DNA of 64,000 nt from positions 1-64,000 of the forward strand of contig JANQRS010000051.1 of NCBI GenBank assembly GCA_028284445.1. The letters are read 5' to 3'. The notes under the pieces are model-generated. The model did not search any database and had not been told where the DNA came from. It saw nothing but the letters and a program-made list of their open reading frames with translations. How positions within the stretch are numbered: the first letter of the stretch is position 1; every line of letters begins with the position of its first letter. Below, piece by piece: positions 41,676-49,216 of this stretch. The translations under genes and the position numbers were made by a program. The stretch comes from Calditrichia bacterium. GTDB taxonomy: Bacteria; Calditrichota; Calditrichia; RBG-13-44-9; J075.

Positions 41676-43421
41676 ATGGAAGTTCAAGACCATCGTCTCG
41701 CAGCTTCAAGGCAATCTCTGGATGTGTTAATTGTAGAAGACAATCCGGCAGATGCCTTTCTAATTGAAGAATTACTTTCCCTGTGCACAAACCTTACCTG
41801 CAAAATTTCGCTGGTCAACACACTTGCGGCTGCCAGGCAACACTTACTGGATCGCCGGCTGCCGGAGCTAATCCTGCTCGATCTGCATTTGCCGGACGGC
41901 GTTGGTATCAGCAATTTCGAGGCGTTAAAGGCAATAGAGCCATCCATTGCTGTGGTCGTGCTGACCGGCGTGGAAGATGCAGATTTGGCAACCGAACTTA
42001 TTCTTCGCGGCGCCCAGGACTACCTGGTCAAGGGTAGTTTTGATCACGAAACATTGGCTCGCACTATTCGTTATGCCATCGACCGCCAGAAGATATTGTC
42101 TCAACTGGCTTTGGCGCGCAAACTGGAACAGTATCTTGCCTACAATGATGCCCTAACCGGCCTGGCCAATCGGCAATTCTTCCGCAACCATCTTTCCGCC
42201 TGTATTGCCAAAGCGGGTATCGAGCACACAGCCTTTGCCTTGTTCTTTATTGATCTAGACGGATTCAAGTACGTTAATGATTCTCTGGGACATGGTGTGG
42301 GAGACCAGCTCTTACAAACTATTGCTGATCGCCTGCAAAGAAGCGTTCGGCAAGATGATCTGGTTGCCAGAATCGGCGGGGATGAATTTACGATTATTCT
42401 GAAGAATATCCAGCTGCAGGAAGACGTAAAGGCGATTGCCTGCAAGATTCTGCAGAGCATAGCACAGCCTGTCTATATAAAGGATTTCTCATTAAATGTT
42501 ACCGGCAGTATTGGCGTATGTTGCTTTCCGGAAGACGGGGAAAATACAGAGGTATTACTAAAAAAAGCTGATATTGCCATGTATGCTGCAAAAGATAGCG
42601 GCAAGAACAAATACAAGCAATATGATCAGACCATGGATCAACGTGCATTTGAGGAGTTTGAAATACTAAACTCTTTGCAAACTGCCCTTGAAGAGGACCA
42701 GTTTCGGCTGCATTATCAGCCGCTGTGGGACTTCGAGAAGAAAATCATTACCTCTGTTGAAGCACTGATCCGCTGGGAACACCCGAAGCTGGGATTTTTG
42801 TCACCGGCACGTTTCATCCCGCTTATTGAACAAACAGATATGATTGTACCTCTCGGGGAATGGGTCTTGAAAAAAGCATGTCAGGACAATATTGCCATGC
42901 AAGAGGCCACCGACACACATATCTGCACCACCGTCAACCTCTCCTCGCGGCAGTTTCGTTCACGGCAATTGTTAAACAGCGTGACCAAAATCCTGGATGG
43001 CAACGGACTCGATCCGGAACTACTGGGCATTGAAATCACTGAAAGCAGTGCCATGCAAAATATCGATCGAACCATCCAAACGCTGAAAGCCTTTCAGAGT
43101 CTCGGTATCCAGGTTTCGATTGATGATTTTGGCACCGGCTATTCATCGCTCAGCTACCTGAAGCGGCTGCCGGCGGACATATTAAAAATCGACCAATCCT
43201 TTGTCAGCGGAATTCCCCTTGACGGAGAAGACAGCTCGATTACCTCAGCCATTATTGGTCTGGCCCACAATCTAAACCTGAACGTGGTTGCTGAAGGTGT
43301 AGAAACCAAGGCGCAGTATGATTTTCTGGAATCCAGTCAATGCGACAAAATCCAGGGATACTATATCAGCAGGCCACTTCAGAAAGAAGCGCTGCTCACA
43401 CTACTATCGGCAACGAACTAA
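41676..43421 (+). CDS. REC-GGDEF-EAL c-di-GMP signalling protein
   Basis: 581 residues from ATG 41676, picked for AGGAGGA five bases upstream; an open frame starts ten codons earlier at a GTG. Receiver at ~8-125 (VLIVEDNPAD, LILLDLHLPD, VVVLTGV, YLVKG). GGDEF domain with intact RIGGDEF and an I-site RQDD five residues before it. EAL domain with EALIRWEHP and DDFGTGYSSLSYLKRLPAD, plus a late EGVET. Both c-di-GMP synthase and phosphodiesterase motifs look intact, so the net activity cannot be told. Third gene of the rightward signalling operon. Confidence 0.95.
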   Translation: MEVQDHRLAASRQSLDVLIVEDNPADAFLIEELLSLCTNLTCKISLVNTLAAARQHLLDRRLPELILLDLHLPDGVGISNFEALKAIEPSIAVVVLTGVEDADLATELILRGAQDYLVKGSFDHETLARTIRYAIDRQKILSQLALARKLEQYLAYNDALTGLANRQFFRNHLSACIAKAGIEHTAFALFFIDLDGFKYVNDSLGHGVGDQLLQTIADRLQRSVRQDDLVARIGGDEFTIILKNIQLQEDVKAIACKILQSIAQPVYIKDFSLNVTGSIGVCCFPEDGENTEVLLKKADIAMYAAKDSGKNKYKQYDQTMDQRAFEEFEILNSLQTALEEDQFRLHYQPLWDFEKKIITSVEALIRWEHPKLGFLSPARFIPLIEQTDMIVPLGEWVLKKACQDNIAMQEATDTHICTTVNLSSRQFRSRQLLNSVTKILDGNGLDPELLGIEITESSAMQNIDRTIQTLKAFQSLGIQVSIDDFGTGYSSLSYLKRLPADILKIDQSFVSGIPLDGEDSSITSAIIGLAHNLNLNVVAEGVETKAQYDFLESSQCDKIQGYYISRPLQKEALLTLLSATN

Positions 43422-43440
43422 TACGAACGGGTGAGGCTCA

Positions 43441-44478
43441 ATGAATTCACAAAAACAGATTACCGATCAGCAGCTTAGAATTGTCTTGATTGAAGATAAC
43501 CCCGGGGATGCGGTTCTTCTGCAGGAAGTCCTTAATGAGCAGGAACTTAAACCGCCATTTTCAATGAAGTGGATTAAGCGGCTTGACCGCGGATGTGATT
43601 ACCTGCGGAATAACGACGCCGATATCATTTTACTCGACCTGTCTCTGCCGGATTCCTATGATATTGACACCTTCATCAATCTGAACGCCCATGTCTCCGG
43701 AATACCGGTAGTGATTCTAACCGGTAATCGCAACGAAGCACTGGCACAACAGGCTTTAAAGCTGGGCGCTGAAGATTACCTGGTCAAGGAAGACCTCAAC
43801 CCGAAAATGATTTGGCGGGTTCTTCAATACAGCCTCGAAAGATCAAAGCTGAAGCAGCAGTTGATTTCGGGGGAAGAGCGAATGAAAATATTGATTGAGC
43901 AAAATCGCGACGGCATCCTCATCGTCGACAGGTCGCAAATAGTCCGTTATATGAATCAAGCTTCGGTCAATATTTTGCCAAAGGCCTGTCAGCCGGTAGT
44001 TGGTGAAGAGTTCGAATTCGATCTTTTGCCGGGTCAGAATATTGAGAAAAAGATAGTCTGTGGCAATGGTGAAGAACGCATTATTACCATGATGACGCAG
44101 TATATTGATTGGCAGAATGAAAAAGTATTTATGATAACGCTATCGGATGTAACCGAGCAAAAGCGCGCTGAAGAATTGGCCCGACAGGAAGCAGCCTTAC
44201 AGCATGTTCAAGAATTGGCCGGTGCAATCTGCCATGAATTTTCACAGCCTTTGCAGACACTATGGATATTGCAGGACATGGAAAACGAAAATGCCGCTTG
44301 CGAAGAAAATCGCCAAGTCTTTCGAAGAATGATGGATCGGCTGTCGATATTGTTAGGGAACCTGCGCAAGATAACGAAGCTGGAGAAACAGGACTACCTG
44401 GACACGCAGATTATTGATCTGCATAACTCTTCTTCCGCCTCTGACACCACCGCAGAACAGACTCCCGGGAATCGTTAA
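43441..44478 (+). CDS. REC / PAS / DHp signalling protein lacking a kinase ATPase domain
   Basis: 345 residues. Receiver at ~10-130 with IVLIEDNPGD, IILLDLSLPD, VVILTGN and YLVKED. PAS-like region at ~150-240 (GILIVDRSQIVRYMNQA). DHp with LAGAICHEFSQPLQTL (His ~264) and a helical end; the protein stops ~80 residues later at TPGNR with no N, G1 or G2 box. The DHp nearly matches that of 17563-19071 (LAGAIAHEFAQPLQ). It cannot act alone as a kinase. It may be a phosphotransfer hub. It lies 19 bp after the GGDEF-EAL gene, same operon. Confidence 0.8.
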   Translation: MNSQKQITDQQLRIVLIEDNPGDAVLLQEVLNEQELKPPFSMKWIKRLDRGCDYLRNNDADIILLDLSLPDSYDIDTFINLNAHVSGIPVVILTGNRNEALAQQALKLGAEDYLVKEDLNPKMIWRVLQYSLERSKLKQQLISGEERMKILIEQNRDGILIVDRSQIVRYMNQASVNILPKACQPVVGEEFEFDLLPGQNIEKKIVCGNGEERIITMMTQYIDWQNEKVFMITLSDVTEQKRAEELARQEAALQHVQELAGAICHEFSQPLQTLWILQDMENENAACEENRQVFRRMMDRLSILLGNLRKITKLEKQDYLDTQIIDLHNSSSASDTTAEQTPGNR

Positions 44479-44727
44479 TCGTCGACTTACAGGCCCAAAA
44501 CGCATCAAAAAAGAAATACTAGAACCGGTTCAAACTGGTCCTCACGGATAAATAATGATCCACATGGATAAATAACGAGCAAAAGGCCAAAAAGAAGTAT
44601 TTGCCCTATCTGTGCTTAATCTTTCAAGCTGTTTTTATATCAGTATTAATCTGTGAAAATCCGTGTCCATCTGTGTCGAGAGGTTTTGGCGGGTTCGTCA
44701 CAACTATGTCGCCCCGGCGGGCACAAT

Positions 44728-44806
44728 AAATAGTAGCTGTTAACAATGCACCACTTCCGTGTGGAAAACCACCCGTCCCTGAACGCCATCATTACAGCTA
44801 CTATTT
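44728..44806. other. 79-bp structure closed by a 13-bp perfect inverted repeat
   Basis: Arms AAATAGTAGCTGT and ACAGCTACTATTT enclose 53 bases that include a small CCAC...GTGG hairpin. On the plus strand the right arm runs into TTTTTT. It may be a small structured RNA with its own terminator or a short inverted-repeat element; no known RNA family is recognised. Confidence 0.5.
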
Positions 44807-45081
44807 TTTAGATCGTGTCGTGCAACGATCAAACTTGTTATCATCCCTGCGCCATGCTCGCCTTCCCTGGTAGAACCGTCGCACCGACATCTTTATTCAA
44901 TGCATACACCGTGCCATACTCTACTTATTCAAAAAACCGAATAGTTGAGACGCCTTACTCATTTTATGGGAAATCTCGCGAGATCGGTGTCGAAATGCGA
45001 GACGGGTATGAATGATAAATGTCGAATGACGAATGATAAATGTCGAATGACGAATGACAAATCTGTAAATGAGCAAATCAA

Positions 45082-45250
45082 CGGCGGAGCCGTTACATAG
45101 TGCAGCCTCATGTTCGCTTCCGGCGAACGTGGGGATACGAAATGACAAATGTCGAATGGCGAATGACGAATGACGAATCTGTAAATTGGCAAATCAACGG
45201 CGGAGCCGTTACATTGCACAGCCTCATGTTCGCTTCCGGCGAACTTGGGG
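45082..45250 (+). repeat. Double-hairpin dispersed elements G and H
   Basis: Copies at 45082-45134 and 45198-45250, each with CGGCGGAGCCG, CAGCCTCATG and TTCGCTTCCGGCGAA, separated by AATGACGAATG units. H has GAACTTGGGG instead of GAACGTGGGG. Confidence 0.9.
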
Positions 45251-45494
45251 ATACGAAATGGCAAATGGCGAATGTCGAATGTCGAATGACAAATCGGGGG
45301 CGGCGACAGTGGCAGGTGGCAGTGACAGTGGCAGGAAAAACGGTTGGCTGTTGGCGGGATTGCAGATTTACAGGATTGCAGGTTTGCTGATTTGCGTATT
45401 TGCAGGTTTGTCGATTTACCAATTCCAGCCCACGTGCGCGGCAGAGCCGCGACACGAGGCTGATTTTTCAATCGTCATTTGTCATTTGTCATTC

Positions 45495-46697
45495 TCAAAA
45501 CCCGACGCTCATCATAACGAAGCCCCAATTGGAGGTATCGTTGCGGCCGAGACCTTCGAACACGTCACCGGGCGCAAAGAAGGCCCAACCAGCGACGATG
45601 CCGATCTGGGAATTGTATTTGTGCTGCAGAATCAGGTCAAACTCCTGACCGAAGGATGAATCGCCTCCGGGGGTTTCCTCTGCTCCGCTAAACTGATGAA
45701 AAATAAATTTGAGTGTGGTATTTGGCTGCGCCTTTATCCCGACTTGAGCATGTAAATCGACCAGCCCGAGACCAAAGCTGTTCACCGGAATATTCAGGAA
45801 GTAATCCATGTAGCCATAGAACTTATGGTTCGTGCCATACATGGTATCAAATGCCTGACGGTCTTCTCCGTCATTGCCGGAGAGATAATCAAGTCCAACG
45901 CCAACAAAGGGCTTATTGGCATTATCGACGGTATAAATCGCGCTGAGCGCCGCCATCATCGCCTGAAAATCGTTTCCGCCAACGCTACCGTTTTGCAAAG
46001 CAGCATCTACCTCGTAGCGGAGATTGCTGGCGGTCCCTTTCAAATAGAATCCGGTGGTGATTCGATTTATCGTTGAAGATGGACTGCTGCGCTGCCACAC
46101 CACGATGGGCTGAAAATCTATATTCGGTATGGTCTTGATGTAGCCATTAATACCAAGAATATGCCGGTCACCTGAATTTTGCAGCAGGCGACTCTCAACC
46201 TCCTGGAAGCCGAAGACCGCCACACGGTTCTTGCCGGCATGAAGATTGAGCATGAGCCCATCAAAGCTACGACCAATATTGCTCCAGCCAACAGCACCAA
46301 TAAGGCGCTCTGAGCCAAAAGCCACCTCCATACGCCCGATTTTCAGGTCCAACGGCAGATCAAAAAAGCGGCGGACCTCGACAAATGCCTGGTGCAAGTC
46401 GAGGTTATCCGCGCTGCCATCTCCCAAAGTGCTGGTTTCTTCTCCAAAACGGCGACTGTCCTGGATCTGGACAAATCCACGAATGCTGTCGGTACCCGTA
46501 AATGTGGCGCCCAGACGGCTTCGAAGCAGGTTGAAGTTGTTCAGGCCGGTATTGCTGTTAAAATCGCGATTATCCACTTCCGCACGATAGCGAATCTGAC
46601 CGTTGAGCTTCCAGGTGGATTGAGCGCTAAGTAAGGTACTAACGGCCAAAAGAAAAATCAGAAACATCCTCATAAATGTAGATATAGATTTCATCAT
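45495..46697 (-). CDS. Outer-membrane beta-barrel porin, alginate-export-like
   Basis: 400 residues. A signal peptide (~1-25, ending LLSAQ), then alternating barrel strands typical of the Alginate_exp-like family: WKLNGQIRYRAEVDNRDF, NLLRSRLGATFTG, IQDSRRFGEET, DLKIGRMEVAFGSERLIG, and a last strand ending in Phe (VMMSVGF), the barrel-assembly signal. AAGGAGGACG precedes the two ATGs. It lies downstream of nrfHA, with 140 bp between. It may let nitrite or small anions cross the outer membrane; that role is inferred from position only. Confidence 0.8.
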   Translation of the reverse strand: MMKSISTFMRMFLIFLLAVSTLLSAQSTWKLNGQIRYRAEVDNRDFNSNTGLNNFNLLRSRLGATFTGTDSIRGFVQIQDSRRFGEETSTLGDGSADNLDLHQAFVEVRRFFDLPLDLKIGRMEVAFGSERLIGAVGWSNIGRSFDGLMLNLHAGKNRVAVFGFQEVESRLLQNSGDRHILGINGYIKTIPNIDFQPIVVWQRSSPSSTINRITTGFYLKGTASNLRYEVDAALQNGSVGGNDFQAMMAALSAIYTVDNANKPFVGVGLDYLSGNDGEDRQAFDTMYGTNHKFYGYMDYFLNIPVNSFGLGLVDLHAQVGIKAQPNTTLKFIFHQFSGAEETPGGDSSFGQEFDLILQHKYNSQIGIVAGWAFFAPGDVFEGLGRNDTSNWGFVMMSVGF

Positions 46698-46737
46698 CGT
46701 CCTCCTTTATTGTCATTCTAGAATTTTAGACAGGATT

Positions 46738-46820
46738 AACAGGATCTTCAGGATGCTTAAAACCTTTTGACACAGATGTGTAGAAGGGTGTTTCTTTCAA
46801 TTTTCATCCTGTAGATCCTG
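46738..46820. repeat. Inverted repeat ACAGGATC...GATCCTGT between porin and nrfA
   Basis: Arms ACAGGATCTTCAGGAT (from ~46739) and ATCCTGTAGATCCTGT (to ~46819) differ at one position. It could act as a transcription brake between nrfA and the porin gene. Confidence 0.6.
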
Positions 46821-46837
46821 TCTTATATTCCATGCGC

Positions 46838-48346
46838 CTAGCGGGCGGCGGTTGTGCGCTTCAAGGGCATGGCCGCTTCACGCTTGGCTGCTTCTTCCAG
46901 CCACTTCGGCAAGAGCTCCTTCTTAAAGCGTTCTTTTTCCCGTTCCATTTTTTCGACATCCAGTCCAATGAATGCCTGCGCTTTAGCCTTGGTGCTGATA
47001 TCCGGATAAGGTACTTCCTTGTTATAACCAAGATCGGCCAATACCCGCGCCAACTTAATTCGGGCATTCTGAGCCATTTCGGTGCCGGTGCTGACGATGC
47101 GGCTGGCTTCAACAGGTGAGTGGAAGGTACCGCCATGGGAAGCCACTGAATAATCCCAACGCCATTGTGCATGACGGATATCCATCAAGATTGGCTGCAT
47201 CATTTCTTCTGTTGCACCGAGATCCCATGCCTTTCTCGCTTCCACATGGGCACGAACAAGTAATTCTTCCAGCTTCAGCTGTGTCTTTTTAATCTTCGCC
47301 TGACGCTGATATACGTCTGCTATCAAGTCACCCGCTTCCTGACGGTGACAGACCTGGCAGGCATTGGCAACATTTGCCAGGGGCGAACGCACGTGATGAT
47401 CGGTAAATTTCTGGCCGCCTTCAGAGGTGTAAGGCATGTGGCAATCGGCACAGGAAACCCCGCGGGCCGCATGGACGCCGGTTTTGTAAAGCTCAAATCC
47501 CGGATGCTGAGCCTTCAGCATTGGCGCCTTACTAATTTTATGCGTCCAATCCTTGAAATTCATGTTATCGAAGTATTTTTCCATCTCCTCGACGCCCATG
47601 CCGTATTTCCAGGGGAAGGTCAGATAAGGCGTTCCTTCCGCACCAGGAACTTTCTTGTCAAAGTAGTATTCCACGTGACATTGGGCGCAAACCAGGGAGC
47701 GCATTTCCTGATGCGTCGACTTGTTGATGTCTTTACCCATTGCTTCGAAGGCTTCGATGAGCGCAGGACGACTAATTTGCAAGGACATTGTCTGTGGATC
47801 ATGACAATCGGCGCAGCCGATGGCGTTCACCACCTCAGAACCCTTGTCAGCCCACTTGCCATCATAAAACTCTTTTACCCCGAGTTGCTTCATCAGGCGG
47901 GGTACATCCGGGCTCTTACAAGTCCAGCAGGTGCTGGGCATCGGACCGGTTCCGGGGCCGGTCGGCGCACCGGTTCGAAGCGAATTGTGGATATCCTCTA
48001 CAGCATAGTTGTGTCCGCGCGGTTGATTATAGTCTTTTGCGAAACCATATCCCGCAAAAAGAACCACCAGCTTCGGATCTTCCTCAAGGGCATCACGCAG
48101 CTTGGAGCCGTTTAATTGGCTGGTGAAAGAGGTATCCGATGTGCGCATAAAAGATTCATACTGCCGCGGATAATTCTTTCCCCAAACCTCGTTGCGTGGT
48201 TCGGTATCAGAAATTTCCACCTGCGGCTGATATGCAAATTGTGATTCCGCCTTGCGGCTGATGATGCTGTTTGCCAGAAGGCTCAGTAAGATCACGACCA
48301 CCACGGTCGCCAGAAAAAGTAACCAGTTTTTCGTTCTGTTATTCAT
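46838..48346 (-). CDS. nrfA: Cytochrome c nitrite reductase catalytic subunit NrfA
   Basis: 502 residues from ATG 48346 (GGGGAGAGC upstream); the longer open frame to 48472 is antisense-like overlap with nrfH. An N-terminal anchor or signal helix covers 9-26. Five heme sites: the catalytic CWTCK (140-144) with the lysine ligand that defines NrfA, then CADCH, CAQCH, CADCH and CQVCH. It reduces nitrite to ammonium with six electrons in the periplasm, taking electrons from NrfH. Its first bases overlap the nrfH stop (ATGAATAA), so the subunits are coupled. Confidence 0.97.
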   Translation of the reverse strand: MNNRTKNWLLFLATVVVVILLSLLANSIISRKAESQFAYQPQVEISDTEPRNEVWGKNYPRQYESFMRTSDTSFTSQLNGSKLRDALEEDPKLVVLFAGYGFAKDYNQPRGHNYAVEDIHNSLRTGAPTGPGTGPMPSTCWTCKSPDVPRLMKQLGVKEFYDGKWADKGSEVVNAIGCADCHDPQTMSLQISRPALIEAFEAMGKDINKSTHQEMRSLVCAQCHVEYYFDKKVPGAEGTPYLTFPWKYGMGVEEMEKYFDNMNFKDWTHKISKAPMLKAQHPGFELYKTGVHAARGVSCADCHMPYTSEGGQKFTDHHVRSPLANVANACQVCHRQEAGDLIADVYQRQAKIKKTQLKLEELLVRAHVEARKAWDLGATEEMMQPILMDIRHAQWRWDYSVASHGGTFHSPVEASRIVSTGTEMAQNARIKLARVLADLGYNKEVPYPDISTKAKAQAFIGLDVEKMEREKERFKKELLPKWLEEAAKREAAMPLKRTTAAR

Positions 48347-48944
48347 GCTCTCCCCTTTTTGTGTCGTTATCAAACCATTCTGGCACATACAGTGCTTGTT
48401 GTTCGTGAACCGGCAAAGGTTCCAGGTGATAGCCAACGGATGACAGGCTGCGCACCCGTCCGTGCGGCACATTGCGATGGCATTCCCAGCAAGTCCGCTC
48501 CAGGCGGCTCTCCTTATGCCCGGCTACCCAGGAAGATAGCTTTGCATCGGTTACCTGATCCTGATGGCAGCGAATGCAATTTTGCTGTACCACTTCCTGA
48601 CCAGCTTCGTGCATCACAATTGCTTGCGGTTCTGCACGCAGCGTATAAATCGAGGCGTGATACAGCCCGTCGCGGGCCTTGAAGGCATAAGTTTTAAGGA
48701 GGTTGTCTTGTGGGACGTGGCAATCGTTGCAGGTGGTAACGCTTTTGTGTGAGCTGTTCTGCCAGGTGATGTATTGCGGGGTCATCACATGACAATTAAC
48801 GCAGGCTTGCGGGTCATCGGTCATATACGAGGTAACATTGGCAATATTAGCGATGTAGATCCCCAGGCCGGCGATAACTCCCACCAAAACTACAACGGTT
48901 GTCTGCCACTCTTTTGGCGGTAGAAGCTTTCGCAGTATTGACAT
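48339..48944 (-). CDS. nrfH: Cytochrome c nitrite reductase quinol-oxidising subunit NrfH
   Basis: 201 residues from ATG 48944 (a TTG is one codon earlier). One membrane helix (~17-38) and four heme motifs: CVNCH followed by Met, CNDCH, CIRCH and CWECH. NapC/NirT family. It takes electrons from menaquinol and passes them to NrfA. This makes the organism capable of respiratory nitrite ammonification or nitrite detoxification. The C-terminal tail (about 40 residues after the last heme) is longer than in many NrfH proteins. Confidence 0.96.
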   Translation of the reverse strand: MSILRKLLPPKEWQTTVVVLVGVIAGLGIYIANIANVTSYMTDDPQACVNCHVMTPQYITWQNSSHKSVTTCNDCHVPQDNLLKTYAFKARDGLYHASIYTLRAEPQAIVMHEAGQEVVQQNCIRCHQDQVTDAKLSSWVAGHKESRLERTCWECHRNVPHGRVRSLSSVGYHLEPLPVHEQQALYVPEWFDNDTKRGEHE

Positions 48945-49169
48945 CAAATTCGCCCCGTTATCGATTCAAAGAATTGCCAATTCAAAAGGAATGACTACAG
49001 ACTCTCGCGAATTGACATGGATTTGTCATTATTTGTGCGAAAATACTGCCAGACTGATTGTCAGTCCACAATTCGTTGTTATTTATCAACTTAACTCGAG
49101 AACAGAAAAATTTAGTCAGTGCCACTGAATGGTAGATCAGATCAAGTGAAGCCACAAAAACGTAGATGT

Positions 49170-49214
49170 AACATCCCTCTGAATCCCCTGCGAAAGGGGA
49201 CTCAGGGGAATGTT
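49170..49214. repeat. Palindromic element, copy 3
   Basis: AACATCCCTCTGAATCCCC and GGGGACTCAGGGGAATGTT around TGCGAAA. Imperfect relative of the palindrome at 32085-32128. It ends just after the stop of the DUF1549/DUF1553 gene, where it could act as a terminator. Confidence 0.8.
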
Positions 49215-49216
49215 CT

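Larger units (their letters stand above)
44479..45494. other. 1016-bp gene-free, repeat-rich region
   Basis: Contains AAATCCGTGTCCATCTGTGTC-like text (44655-44680), a long-range inverted repeat (44728-44806), AATGACGAATG-type tracts (45008-45065, 45140-45180, 45255-45290), two double-hairpin elements (45082-45134 and 45198-45250), a degenerate third (45437-45462) and a run of GCAGGTTTGC-type text before the porin gene end. The open frames here are translations of the repeats. Confidence 0.8.

Noticed and set aside
17563..44478. Integrated conjugative element or phage carrying the signalling island
   Set aside because: No integrase, relaxase, phage gene or tRNA boundary was seen within or beside the island.
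45008..45470. Overlapping frames on both strands between the signalling island and the porin
   Set aside because: They are built of AATGAC tracts and double-hairpin elements.
48347..48472. 42-codon N-terminal extension of NrfA
   Set aside because: It overlaps nrfH in another frame. Its CAAC-H and CMC strings are chance, and the ATG at 48346 has a ribosome site and a signal helix.
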